Of a DNA stretch of 64,000 nucleotides, positions 11,360 to 23,820 are shown in pieces. The translations under genes were made by a program, and so were the position numbers. Under the pieces are notes generated by a model. It had not been told where the DNA came from, made no database searches, and saw only the letters and a program-made list of their open reading frames with translations. The stretch comes from Blastomyces gilchristii SLH14081 (taxonomy: Eukaryota > Ascomycota > Eurotiomycetes > Onygenales > Ajellomycetaceae), in the NCBI RefSeq assembly GCF_000003855.2, contig NW_003101662.1, forward strand, positions 75,136 through 139,135, written 5' to 3'. Numbering within the stretch: position 1 is the first letter of the stretch; each line of letters begins with the position of its first letter.

Positions 11360-13089
11360 GCTCAGACCAGGGCCGGGCTGAGAAGAGACAGTGTGTTGGA
11401 GGGGGGTGGAGGTGGTTGTTGTAGGAGAGATCGAGAGAGTGAGATATCGAGAGAGAGGAGAGAGGAGGAGGGGACGGACGGTTGTGGTTGAATGTCCAAG
11501 CCCTGGATGACGACGAACGGGGGTGGGTGAGCTTAATTCGCGGACAGGCGAGCGTGGGTCTAGCCAGGGCGGACTTGGTGTTCGATTTTTTCGATTGTCT
11601 GCCGGAAAAACTACATACCGTCCCACGTGATCAAACTCCCATTAAAACTACTGGCACTACTCCGTACACACACCACACTTCAACTCTCCAGATCGTTCTA
11701 CAAGATTGAATAGTGATCTTTTTGAATGCTTTTGCCTCTTATTAACTACTTCCGTAATTATTTATATAGTTTAACTTAACTTAGTCCTATAAACGCCAAT
11801 TTCCTCTGTGCCTAGTCTTGAAAAGCGGTGAAAGGAATTAGTAATAGACGCCAAGGACATCGTTTGTGTACTTTTAGATGGGCAGCGGGGAAGTTGGCTC
11901 TTTCTCCCAACCCTAATTACAGATATTAGAACCATGTTAAACCCCGCTGGACCTAGGACCAACCAACCTTCACTTTCTGCTTGAGCTAGAAGAGAACCAG
12001 CTTGGCAAGACGGACAGGATAACGCTGGTGATTGGCCTGCGCCTGCTGAGATTCGACTGTCATTTTAAAATAAATTCTTTCTTGTCTGGCCAGATATACA
12101 TAGCATCATAATGCTTTCTGATTTCTGCTGTGTCAGTTCATCTCTATTTGATATCAACATATTTCTCTTTGTCAACAACCACCGCTGGTAGTTAAATGAA
12201 CATCCACCCCCGGAGTAAATATCATCCCCGAATTAGAAAAAAGCCCGGCAAACTACTATGATAAACCCTCCCAGGAATCTTCCTCTTAACGGACCTATCT
12301 ACATGTAACTACTAACTACACGGGGGGTTGGTTAGAGTGTAAGAGAGGCAAAATATGTCCCACAGTTTGCTGGAGAAGAGGAAAAATATACGACAAGCAC
12401 TTCGTACCTGGCAAAGGCTTGCAAGAAACAACTTTTTGCCGCACACATGCCCTGTGTTCAATCTCCTTCTACTACGCAGCGTAGAGGCACAATCTGTGTG
12501 CATCGAAGCTCTGTTGGCGTTTTTCTACTTGGTTCGGAAAAATCCTGGAGAATAGTTATGCCGCCCCCGGATAACCTCCTCGCTTAGGGATATTATATTC
12601 TTCTCTTCTGAGTTGAAACCTCGAAACCACCATTTTGTCCGCTATTAATTAACTCTTATTAATTTCGGATATGCCATATATTTTCTCATTCAATGTTCAA
12701 TAAAGCATGCTGGTTCTGGCCACACCAATCCTCTCTATATATCCCCTAAAAGCATAATTTTCCGTGCAAAACATACATATACATACCTGCCGAGGTGCCT
12801 AGCACTTGACACAGAGATAAGCTTGATGTGGAAACCTCGCTATTCATGTCTATCATTGATTGGTCATGTATTGCACGCGGAGTACTTTATTCTACCCTAA
12901 CTGACACCTAGATATGGTGGCTGATATATGATCAAGGAATTAAGTCATACAAATGGTCGCGAGTCCCCTGGCATCTGGTTTTTGTAGCTCTTACCCCATA
13001 TCGCCGTATCTGGAATTTCCTAAATGATCATGATGATGGTGATTGTTGATGATTATGGAAGAACGGCAAATGAAATGAAAAACAAAACA
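11360..13089. promoter_or_regulatory. Divergent intergenic region transporter/hydrolase
   Basis: This spacer of 1.73 kb lies between two divergently transcribed genes. The first 250 bp (11360-11630) are pyrimidine-rich on the minus strand, like a leader. The rest is AT-biased with no recognizable gene. A pair of overlapping opposite-strand frames at 12312-12555 has no family resemblance. Confidence 0.4.
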
Positions 13090-14689
13090 ATGTATAGCCT
13101 GTGGAGAGCCTATCCGTTCTTCATCCATGTTTGTTTGTTGCTACCATCCTCGTCATTCCTATTATTCCTGCTTCCTGATGCACTGGGCGCAGACATAAAT
13201 GTAGCACCATTGCTTCTCCCAGCCGAGGAGGGGAAATGGGATATGGATATGGATGTGAATAGAGCCCTAGCTTCCATTTCCATCTCGAAAACATGGCATG
13301 TTCTTGGACCGTTCAAAACTGGTACAAGAGGTCAGTATATCCATTTCGTATACCTGAACACTGCATCAGAGCATGCAACGCAAAACAGCAACATCAACAA
13401 ATTGACCATGGTTGCAAACTGATTTTTCCATTGTTCCCATGAAACACCTACAGAAGCAACATGGGGCGCAGATCCGCTCGAGGTGCTCGGTGGATTCCGC
13501 AATATGTCCTATACCAACGATCCCGCTGCTAGATTCAGCAGCGCCCTGGGCGTTAACGGGTCCGTTGGTTGGTCTATCCTGGAAGCGACGGAGCCTGAAC
13601 GGGACGATTCTGCATCTACCAGCGCAAAGGTCACCCTCGACGTCGGCTTTCCGGACGTGGACTGGGAACTTCTCCGGTCGTTTTATGGCTGGGCGGGACT
13701 ACAGTATCAAGCCTGGGCGCGAGGACATTTTAATGTGACCACGCGGACTGTTGCTGGTGGTTATACGAGTAGTTCTACCGTGGCTGTGTATACGGATGGA
13801 TTGCTGGAGGTATGGATTGACGGAGAGTCGTTCTTTGGCGGCGATTTTTATGCATATCGACGGGCGCCGGTTACTCTGAAACTGGCGGCCGGCTCGCATG
13901 TTGTTGATTTGAGGTTGGTGAGGGATGTGCGCGCGTTGGGTGGTGTGGGAGAACCGAGAATACGGGCTGCCGTGGAGGTTCAGTTGATCCAGCCTTCTTT
14001 GGCTGGTGACGGTACTGGCAGTGATGATAATGATGAAGTGGTGTTGGGCTTGAAATTGGATGCGGGAAGTGTGCTTGTTGCAGACGTCGTAGAAGGGAAA
14101 CTTGCTAGTCCCTTTGCTTCTGTTATCGTGCGGAATGAGCATGATGGATGGGCGGAGATTACGGACATTAAACCTGTTCGCGATATAAAATCTACTAGAC
14201 CGATGGTGGTATTGATCGATAGCCCGATAACGCTGGCTCCGCACCAGTCGCGCCCAATAGGTTTGAAAATCGATTTTGATGACCAGGCTCCCTCAAACTT
14301 CTCCTTCCAGCTCGTCTATACAATCGAGTCTGCGGGCAAACAGCGGAAAACAAACCCGGTGACTGCAACTGCGGTACCGCGCAAGATATCAGATCCGCAA
14401 AAATATACCTTTCTCCACCCCAGCGGCATCGTATCCTACGCCATTTTGCGGCCGCCCTTGAACGCCTCCTGCAATTCCGCCGCGGCCAGTGGCGATGAAC
14501 ATAGACTTCCCATTCTAGTTGACCTGCACGGCGCGGGCCTTGAAGCTGGTAATGAACAGGTTAGGCATATGCTGGACGATGCGTACGGGGTATGTTCATG
14601 GATACTGTTCCCGACGGGTGTGACACCGTGGAGTGGGGATGATTGGCGTAAGTTCTACTTCCGGCTCCCTGGGATGGAAGAGGTATACC

Positions 14690-14723
<34 letters not shown>

Positions 14724-16410
14724 GACAAGTCTTGCTCACGTGGATGATAGATACTTGGGGTGCTGCGGACGTGCAGGCTGCGGTTGATGCTATACCGAAC
14801 TGGATGCAGTCGGTGGCGTGGGAAGGGCTGGGAGCGGCTTTAGATGATTGGCTTGTGTCCGGTCATTCGAATGGAGGCCAGGGAACGTGGTTCTTTCTCA
14901 CACATCAGCCTGATAAAGTTATCGCGGCTGCTCCAGTTTCGGGATACTCGTCGATTGAAAGTATGTATGACCAGCACTTCTGGCATCATAAATGCGTTTA
15001 CAAAGCGGAGAGCTAACTCCCGATTTTCTTTCCTCCTTCGTTTCAGATTACGTGCCATTTACCATGTGGCATGATGGACAGGCTACTATCGCGAGCGTGA
15101 TCCAGACAGCTCGGCAGAGCTTCAAGCACGAATTGCTAATGGGGAACTTTAGAGGAATCCCCATTCTCCAACAACATGGATCTGCAGACGATAATGTCCC
15201 TGCATACCACTCACGGCTGTTACACCAGCTAATCTGGGAAAATGGCTGGCATTCTGAATACCATGAACTCCCAGGAAAGGGGCACTGGTTTGATGGCGTC
15301 TTAACCACGCAACCACTGCTGGACTTCTACTCTCGTCATACCAGCAATTCTTCTTCCTACGACCACCTCCTCCCGGAACGCTTCTCCTTCTCTATACCTA
15401 ACTCAGGAGATATGGGATCCCGAGGTGGCATCATGGTAGACCAGCTATCGTCGCCGGATAAATTCGGACACATCCAAGCGACCCGAAAAGAGGAAGGCGT
15501 GACTTGGCATCTAAAAGCACGTAACGTGCATCGTTTCCATCTCCTACCGTCTAGGATGCGTGTAGCGGTATATCCTAGGGTGATTGTAGTGACGGATGGT
15601 GATGGGGGTGGCTCTGAGTCCACATTTCTAGTCCCAGCTGCGGACCAAGCCCACTCAAAATGGTTCGTCAAAGACGAGATTACGGGCAGCTGGACCGTCT
15701 CGAACGATGGATCCTGGCAGGACGATATCAGACAGCGGTACGGCCGGCAGAATGGTGCTATGGACGCGATCCTTCGCTCAACGGGTAGATTTACGATAAG
15801 GGTCTGCTCCCGGGACAGTGATGGAAGCGAACAGCTTATAAACGTGGCGCTGCAGATAAGTCGTAACTTACTTCAATATTTCGCAGCGGACTCACAGCTT
15901 CTGCCTCTGCAAACTGCCTGCAACAGCAACAGCAACAATAGTCACAGTAATAATAATGATCACATCATCGATGACCAGGAGGAAGAACTACGCGGGCCAG
16001 GAAACCTCATCACCATCTCAATCGGAAACGATCTACCACCACCACCCGCCTCCCTCGTCACCACGTTCCCCATCCACATAGCCAACGACCACCTGACGAT
16101 CCGCACCACAACCTCAAACCTGCACACAACCACCCCAACCACAAAATCCTACCCCTTCGAACCAGACCTAGGCGCCATATTCCTGCGCCCGCGGCCACTT
16201 CCGCACCAACGCCTCGAGTTGGTCGTTTGGGGCGCCGACTTGGGCGGGTTACGGCAGGCGAGCCGGCTCGTACCGCTCCTGACTGGGGTTGGGCAGCCTG
16301 ATTTTGTTGTTTTGAGTGAGCAGTGTCGATGGCGGGGGTTTGCGGGGGCGTATGCTGCTGGGTTTTTTGATTTTGGGTGGCGGGTTTCTGCGGGGTCGTA
16401 TGTTGATTGA
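13090..16410 (+). CDS. Secreted alpha/beta hydrolase, peptidase S9/esterase-like, 4 exons
   Basis: The exons are 13090-13330, 13454-14647, 14751-14960 and 15047-16410; the spliced frame gives 1002 aa. The ATG at 13090 begins a hydrophobic signal-like segment (FFIHVCLLLP ... FLLFLLPDALGADI); an upstream in-frame ATG at 13024 is less convincing. A beta-rich N-terminal half is followed by the hydrolase domain: LPILVDLHGAGLEAGNE (oxyanion region), nucleophile elbow GHSNGGQG, acid in QQHGSADDNVPAYHSR, and His in GKGHWFDG, so the catalytic triad looks complete. The C-terminal about 350 residues are Asn/Ser/Thr-rich and less ordered. The fold points to a prolyl-oligopeptidase or feruloyl-esterase-like hydrolase acting in the secretory pathway or outside the cell. 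The substrate is unknown. Intron 2 carries a (TA)n(GT)n microsatellite at 14691-14722. Confidence 0.8.
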
Positions 16411-16435
16411 TTTCGATTGGTTTGGTTTTCTAATT

Positions 16436-16480
<45 letters not shown>

Positions 16481-17971
16481 CCTTCTTTTACCATCCCATC
16501 CTTCCTCAGCCTTTTGACTGCTTTTTTAGGAGTGGGGAGATGGGTTCTGAGCCTGAGGCTTCCCGGACGCTTGTTCCCTTTATATACCACCGTCGCTGAT
16601 GGGAATAGGCTGATACCCACGAAGTGATTGGCAAATGATGATGGTCATCTGGATATTCGGCTAGCCATATCTACCCTAGGAGGTATCTAGAAAAGGGTGT
16701 CACACTCAACATCCCTCAAGTTTGTTCTTTTTTCTTATTCTTTCTCAGCTGCTACCGCTCGTAAGCAGTGCTCAAAAGGGGAAGGGAAAAAAGGGTCATC
16801 TCAAGGGCTCTTCGTACTTCTGTTTCTTTCCATGGAGCGGCTAGCTGTGAAATATATCTGCTAAATATCGCACAATATACCCCGCTGCTTCTCCTTTCTT
16901 CCATCATGCAGTTTTTCTCTGCATGTCTACTTAGTTTGGATACCATTGTTCTGAGAGGAGTGATGTTTCTCTCACCCAACTATCTCTATAGCTCTGAAGT
17001 ATAGAAGCTGCTATGGTCAGGATTGGTCAACACCCATCAGCCTTTATGATTCTCTTCCATACTGTATTAGTGCCAAAATGGAGTTGTTATCATCACCAGT
17101 GCAACTTCTCACTGCTGTTCACTCTTTGCCGGTATATCATGATATCCCTCAGGAGGTCCAAACCCTAACCCAGCTCAAAGCAGTTAAGGCATGCCTTCCA
17201 TCTACACAAAAAAAAAACTCGATGCTTCTTTCTTACTTATCATTCCTCTCCTCCTTTTCTCATCAACTTCTTTTTTTTCTTTCTTTCTTTCTTTCTTTCT
17301 TCATCATCTTCTTCTTCTCACCGTCGTAATCTACGCCTCTCTTTCCCTCAGTCTGTCGTTCTCTCTCTCAGTCTCTCTTTCTTTATTTAATCTTTCTATC
17401 ATCTTCTTCAGTCTATTGCTCTTTCTCTTACTATCTTTGCTCCATCTCTTCGTCTATTTTCTCGCCATCGTTTGCCATTCTGTCTTGCTTCATCTTCTGC
17501 TTCGTCTTCGTGTTCTTCACAACCATCTTCTTCTACCATTTTCCCCATCTTCCCCATCTTCTTCAGCTTCTTCAGCTTCTTCCGTTCTGTCTGCTACGTC
17601 CTCAATACCACACGTGTTTGCTGCCCCTCTCAGGCTTCGATTTGACCCCCTGAAGAGACACAAGAAGAGACGCGTCAAGTTCATCTACTGATTCTCCCTA
17701 CGCGTATTCTTTGTTTGTTTATTCCCTTTCGATTGCTCAAAAACAACCTATCATATCTTGCTTTGTTTGTGCTTCGCCTGCTCCCATATCAGATATATCT
17801 TTGTTATCTTATCTTCCAATTGGCTTGTCTTGTTGCTGAAAACTGTGGTGGTGTCTTACCCCCCTTAATTTACGTCAAATCTTGCTTCTCCTGTGCAAGA
17901 CACCTCCTGCCCAAATCCCACAAACGCGACAACGTATAGAGGGATACAAAAAAGAGATTACTTCTGTCAAG
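16411..17971. promoter_or_regulatory. Intergenic region with poly-T and CT-rich leader of the PUF gene
   Basis: A 43-nt T run (16438-16480) follows the hydrolase stop almost at once. The second half (about 17215-17600) is a strongly pyrimidine-rich tract with tttc and ctt repeats directly upstream of the Pumilio start. This is typical of long fungal promoters/5' leaders. Frames open through this tract encode only Ser/Leu/Phe low complexity and are not called. Confidence 0.45.
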
Positions 17972-20708
17972 ATGTCATTCCCTGTTACTGGCTCTCCTGA
18001 AGCAGCGCGTAAAGCATCGATGCCGTTCCAGGGTTATGGTGACATTGGGAGTCATGGGCGTGTTAGCTCGGTGGGGACCTTCTTTTTTCCACATACGTGC
18101 CTCGATAACACATATTTTTCCTTGACGTTGAATACTAATACCTTCTTGTTTGTAGGCCTCGAAATGCACAACCTCTGGCGATGGCGGGCCCAACCCACTG
18201 GTTTCGTCAAAGCTGGGTAATATCCAGCCAATGGCCCTGAACAAGGATGAGGCCGGGCCTTCTAATAAGGTCAGATATAATATCTACAATATCTACACCG
18301 AGGCTCTCTTGCTCCCGACAATGATCTTGAAATATTTTAAATACTGATAATCATAGAAGCAGAAAGTGGAGCACGCAGGTTCTGCCCCTCGTACGGAGCT
18401 TCAACCATCTGCCATGGATCAGATCCTAGCAAAGTTGTCTCCAAAGGGAGGTGTTTCTGTGGAACAGCCATCCGTCAACGATGAGATTCTGGCCAAGCTG
18501 TCTGAGCACCAAACCATGTTGGAGAAACAGCAACAGATCCTTATTGACAAACACATGCGTTCTACATCCCAGAACGAGGGTGCAAACACCTCGACTCCTC
18601 ACTTGAGTTCCGGTAATTCACCCAACTCAGGGGACAATACTTCGTCCAAGTCTAGCGGGGATAACGTGGATAAAGTGGATGCTATTGAAATGCTTCGTTT
18701 GAAACAAGAACTGGTTGCTGCCAATTCTCGTATAGCTCTTCAGGAACAAGAATTGGCTCAAACACGTGTAATCAAGCACACCCTGGACCAAGCTCTGGGT
18801 CCCCCCTCTGAGGCTGACTTTGGTGGCCGCGAGATCACTGAGCAGACTATAAGCAGTTTGCAAAATGCTTTCAATTCCTCTACGCGTCCCTTTAATCAGC
18901 GTCAGGAGACGTGGGTTACTCAAGACGACGCCCAGTCTGACATTTCGGATGCGCTGTCTGCTGGTGCTTATAACCGTGCTCGTGGCATCTGGAATAGTGG
19001 TCACCCTTCGTTCGTGATGAACGCTGCTGGTACCAAGGACACCCTTTATCGTGAGCATGCCACCTTGGGTAGCCCAACCATTACCCCGGACCCTGGTCGT
19101 AACTGGGCTGGTAGGCTGTCCCACCCGGGTTTTGGAGGGCATCATCCAGGTTATGCACCCAACCAGCGTGTTTTATCCGGTCCCGGGTCCCCCACCCTTG
19201 GGTTTGATGGCCGTTATACCGCCGAGCAAGCGCAGTATCTGCAAGGCCCTGGAAATCGGCACTCTTCGGCGAAGCTAAACCGTGGCGGGTCGTGCTTCCC
19301 ACCACAAAACTCTCCCTGGGGAACCTTTTCTACAGTGGCCCCTGGTGGACCAACGACTCGAGCAGTAAGCAACCAGCACGCAGGGCCCTATCCCGGAATA
19401 TTTCCTGGACCTGGTCAGTATCAGCCACGGCCCATTGGGACCCCTCTGTCTCCAACTGCAGCGGAGTTTACTGTTAATTCTGCTCCTGACACTTGGAGCA
19501 CATCGGTGAGTAAGCTGTGAACGTTGTTTTATTTCAATTTTCTACTAACAATTTCAGTCTGCCTCTGGTGCGGTTCAAACCTATGTCTCGCCTCTTGAGC
19601 CGCTGAACTATCGTCGTCTACTTGACAAGAGCGTGTCCTGTGACTGGAAATACATTGTAGACAAAATTGTCTGCAGCAATGACCAGCAGGCGTCTATTTT
19701 CCTTCAGCAGAAGCTCAAGGTTGGAACGGCGGAGCAAAAGTATGAAATCATCGAAGCAATTGTTAACCAGGCATATCCATTGATGGTCAATCGTTTCGGA
19801 AACTTCCTTGTTCAGCGTTGTTTTGAACATGGTACCCCTGAACAGGTCATTGCCATCGCCAACGCTGTTCGTGGAAACACATTGAGCCTGAGTATGGATC
19901 CTTTTGGCTGTCACGTAATTCAAAAAGCGTTTGACTGTGTGCCGGAGGAGCACAAGGCAGTCATGGTTCATGAGCTACTACGTCGTATTCCGGAAACGGT
20001 CATTCATCGCTATGCTTGTCATGTCTGGCAGAAACTCTTCGAACTTCGTTGGAGCAACGAACCCCCTCAGATTATGACCAAGGTCAACGAAGCACTCCGT
20101 GGAATGTGGCACGAGGTTGCTCTCGGTGAGACCGGAAGCTTGGTCGTGCAGAATATCTTTGAAAACTGTGTGGAGGATGAAAAGGTGCAGTTCTTCCCTT
20201 TCCATTGGATTTTGTTAAAAATTGCTTTTTACATACTTTTTTTTTACTAACAAGCACCACAGCGTCAAGCGATTGAGGAAGTTCTTGCCAAAATTGATCT
20301 TCTCTCTCATGGTCAGTTTGGTAACTGGTGCATTCAGCACATTTGCGAACACGGTGCACCTCATGATAAAAGCCGTGCCATCGAGCATATCCTCCTTTGG
20401 GCCACTGACTACAGCATGGACCAGTTCGCCTCCAAGGTTGTCGAAAAATGTTTGAAGATTGGTGGCTCTGAATTTCTGGACCGTTACCTTACTCGCGTTT
20501 GTACCGGTCGTCCTGACCGCCCTCGTATGCCCCTTATCGACAGTAAGTTTTGATGGTACTTTTATGGTTGATTGATATGGAAAACTAATATTTTGCTTAG
20601 TTGCTGGAGATCAGTATGGCAATTACTTGATCCAGTGGATCCTTATGAATTCTGCTGCTCATCAGCGAGAAATTGTTGCTACCCACATCCGGTCCGTTCA
20701 ATTTCCGT

Positions 20709-20758
<50 letters not shown>

Positions 20759-21002
20759 TAAACTTGTCTAACTTCTTCTACACAGCAAACATATGGTTTC
20801 CTTGCGCGGTTCCAAGTTCGGCTCTCGCGTTGCAATGCTCTGCTGCAACCCCAGCCATGTTACTCGTCCAGGCCCAGGAGCAGGAGTCCAGGTTAACCGC
20901 TTCTCGAACCCCGGAGGAGAGGATCGCTTTTCTGGAAGCCAATCATCCGGACGGTTCAACCGCGGTGGCCAGTGGAGCGCCAACTACCCGCCATTTCGTT
21001 GA
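17972..21002 (+). CDS. Pumilio (PUF) family RNA-binding protein, 7 exons
   Basis: The exons are 17972-18070, 18156-18269, 18357-19505, 19558-20184, 20263-20542, 20601-20691 and 20786-21002. All phases agree and the product is 858 aa. The N-terminal about 480 residues are polar, with two similar short segments (DQILAKLSP, DEILAKLSE) and a coiled-coil (LRLKQELVAANSRIALQEQELAQ). The Pumilio homology domain follows: NYRRLLDKSVSCDWKYIVDKIV, then repeats with RNA-facing triads such as NRFGNFLVQR, DPFGCHVIQK, HRYACHVWQK, GSLVVQN, GQFGNWCIQH, DQFASKVVEK and DQYGNYLIQW. PUF proteins bind 3'-UTR elements in the cytoplasm and repress or localize mRNAs. Exon 3 begins at an ambiguous NAGNAG-type acceptor (18356/18359/18362). 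The last intron contains a 47-nt T run. The C-terminus is Gly/Asn/Arg-rich. Confidence 0.9.
20711..20757. repeat. 47-nt poly-T run inside PUF intron 6
   Basis: A homopolymer of T occupies half of the 94-nt intron between exons 6 and 7 of the Pumilio gene. It lies upstream of the branch-like gtctaac and the acceptor at 20785. Its length is likely to be unreliable. Confidence 0.9.
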
Positions 21003-21985
21003 CCATATCTAGACTATCATCACTAAAAGCCTTTGGTTTCCATGACATTACATCCAACATTTGATGCCCCGAACCCCGGGATGCTGGAGCAAGATCACAT
21101 ATCGGAATGCACATTTACAATTATCTTCATCAGTCTAGGATTCTCGGATGCGTGGATTTTTCTGCTTGGTTCGAGCTTTTTTTAAAAAAGAAATCCTATC
21201 ATCTGCTCTTGGCTTGTTGGAGCTGCTACTTACAACCAACAACCATTCTGATTCAAATTTCTCTTAGATCCTTCTTCCTTTCCTTTACGTTTTTTCCCCG
21301 GTTTTCTAAAACCCCAGAGCTACACCCATTTCATTCTTTTAATTTGTCATATTTTTTCAAAAATGATTTTATCCTAAGATAACTAATAGGCGTGGGTTTC
21401 CCCAGTGCTTTGGTTTAACAGAAAAAAGCAGGTTCGAGTTCACCTTTTCTCAGCTACCTACATGGGAAAGGTTTATTTGTTTGAATTTCGCTATCAGGTA
21501 CAGCTTAGCTTTATATTATCCCTCCATGGCGCAGGTCTTCTTTGTGCTATTAATTGCCGCCAATATGTTTTGATTCTCGGGCTGGATGGACATTTGCAAT
21601 TTTGAGACTGGAGGCAACCGCAAAGCTTGTCTAACGAAGGGCTGGCCGTTGGCATATAAAAAAAAAAAAAACCCCTATTCTTTTTAATCACGGGATTAAC
21701 AGTGTATTTTAACCACGATTCGGACAAGAATAGTTATCGTTTAATAACATAATTGCGGGGACAACATGATAATAAAATGACTGTGGTATCTAATATAATA
21801 CGTGGTGTAGTTATGTATATCTATATATATATGAGTGTGTTTGTATCTGAGGGTGTTTGTATGTAAGTGGGTTCAATGTCTTGTTTATTAATTCCTACCC
21901 AGCTTTCGCCTCTTCATAGCTTTTACCATCTACTGAACCGCCATAACAGCGGAATCTCCCTCTCCACCCCCACAATTGTCAATCA
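21003..21985. other. Convergent intergenic region PUF/Pex39-like
   Basis: This 983-bp spacer contains the 3' flanks of two convergent genes. A 14-A run at 21659-21672 and a short (TA)n tract at 21819-21831 are present. I see no gene. Confidence 0.4.
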
Positions 21986-23001
21986 TCATTGAAGCTGCTG
22001 CTGCTGCTCTTCCACCTCGCCACCTTTATCCTCCTTCTCCTTCTCCTTCTCCTTACCCACTCCCGCACCATCCCCACCACCCTCAATACTAGTACTTCCA
22101 CCATCAGCACCATCATCGGGGGCATCGGAGGCATTAGCAGCGGTAGCAACCTCCCACGGCTTCCGCCGCCGCTCAGCAACGCTCGGTTTATCTTTACCCG
22201 TCAGAACCGTGTCTGGGATCTCCTGGATGCCGGGGATTGGCTGGTTGGTTGTGATTAGGTTTACGATGTGGGCGAAGGGGGTTGGGTAGGTTGGTTCCCT
22301 GTGGGGCTGCGGGGGGGTGGCTGTTGTGGTTGTGGTTGAAGAAGGGGGTGGGGGAGGAGCGGAAGATGGAGGGAGAGATTGAGGGGGGAGTGAGGAGGAG
22401 GATGGGGGGTTCGGGTTGGGGTTGTTTTTTAGTTGTTGGAGGTAGGTTATGTAGCCCTTTGGTGTTAGGGGGGTTGTGGTTGTTGAGGGGAATTTCCTGG
22501 GGGTTTGGGGTGGGTTGTTAGCTTCTATATATGTATATATATATATGTATACATATATACAATAACTCACTTCGCAAAATAAAACATCTTCGCCTTCAGC
22601 AGTAACTCGCCGCCGAGCGCTGCGTACTCATCCCCATCCCCATCCCCGCCATCGCCATCGCCATCACCCGTACGAGTCCCCGTCACCTCATCCTCCGTCG
22701 CGGGCGTCCCCGCCGGTTTTCCCAGAATCACGCCGAGACCTAGTTTGAACTCCGCGTCTGTGGCGAACGGGTATGTGTGGAAGGCTTGATAGGGGGATGG
22801 GGACGCTGATGTGGTTTTGGTTGTGGTTGTAGAGGAGGGCGGGGGGGCCGTTGTGGTGGGGATGTTTTGTTCGGGAGATGGTAGTGGAGGTGATGTTGTT
22901 GTTATAGCGGGCCCGGAGGAGGAGGAGGAGGAGGAGGGTAGAGCAGCAGCAGCAGCAGGGGTAGGAGGAGGATCCTGGTTGGGAGGTGTTGTGGTGGACA
23001 T
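21986..23001 (-). CDS. pex39: KPWE-motif protein, Pex39-like peroxisomal import factor, 2 exons
   Basis: Exon 1 is 23001-22571 and exon 2 is 22496-21986, with a 74-nt intron (branch gctaac, acceptor CCCAG), giving 313 aa. A Pro/Ser/Thr-rich N-terminus precedes a conserved-looking block, SPYQAFHTYPFATDAEFKLGLGVI (first 20 residues at about 88-107). After the intron come PKGYITYLQQLKNN and a second block FAHIVNLITTNQPIPGIQEIPDTVL, ending in AERRRKPWE (about residue 266). The acidic tail ends in a Gln run. The FAH...IPGI...KPWE arrangement matches the small KPWE domain of yeast Yjr012c and human C6orf226, recently named Pex39 and reported to assist Pex7-dependent PTS2 import. The length is far greater than in yeast because of low-complexity insertions. 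The family match is from memory of the motif order; function is inferred. Confidence 0.7.
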
Positions 23002-23820
23002 TGCGGTGTCTGTGTCTGTGTCTGTGTCGCTGTCGCTGTCGCTGTCGGTATAGGGTGCGGAGGAGGCGTGCGGGAGCGGGGGATCGGGATAGGGGGGATT
23101 GCAAGTATTAGTATTATTATTATTATTATTATTATTATATGCCTTCTCTTATTTTTTCTCTCTTTGTTCTATTTCTTCTCCTTTTTCCACAGCAGGTTGA
23201 AGAAATCGGATAGTTAATTGAGGTGGTGATGGGATTGATACCGAGCCGATGGAAGAATGCGGGGAGCCAATACCGACTAACCGCCTTTTTATTCTGCCGC
23301 TGTTTTCTTTGACCCCTTTCCCCTTTTTTCTCGGAATGATATTGATTGATGAATGGTTGGTTGTGTTTTATTTCCAGTGAAACTGTCGTATTTCAACAAT
23401 GAGATTTCATTTCTTTTCATTTCTGTATCTATTCCTCATCACTTATTGTTTTGCAAAAAAAAATCTAAGCTCGTCCAGATCTCTACATTCCCGTTAACAC
23501 CCACCCCCCCCGGCTTCCTCTTTTTTCTAGAAGAAAAATGCTTGCTAAACCACTGTATCTGGAAATCCCTTCCAAGCTATATCATAGCAGTAAAAACTAA
23601 ATGTAAATGAATAACGCCAGAACCATGCATGTATGTTGCATTGCGCCATGAGTACCTGGTACAGATAAAAAAAAAAAAGGAAATTTAAAAACAGGAAAAG
23701 AAGAATGGTAGGCGAAATGGCGGGTAAGGAAAATGGTAGGGAAATGACGGGAAATAAGAAACGCAACCGCCCCCTTATTGGTTTTCCCAGTTCCGTTCCA
23801 TTTCAGCTCAAATGCCACCT
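23002..23820. other. Intergenic region Pex39-like/ssl1 with microsatellites
   Basis: This spacer holds an (ATT)n array at about 23110-23137, a C run near 23502, and the presumed promoter of the minus-strand Pex39-like gene. GA-rich and CT-rich tracts dominate and there is no convincing open frame. Confidence 0.4.

Noticed and set aside
12312..12555. Overlapping 60-66 codon frames on both strands
   Set aside because: They have no recognizable motif, no supporting splice signals, and lie in AT-biased spacer DNA.
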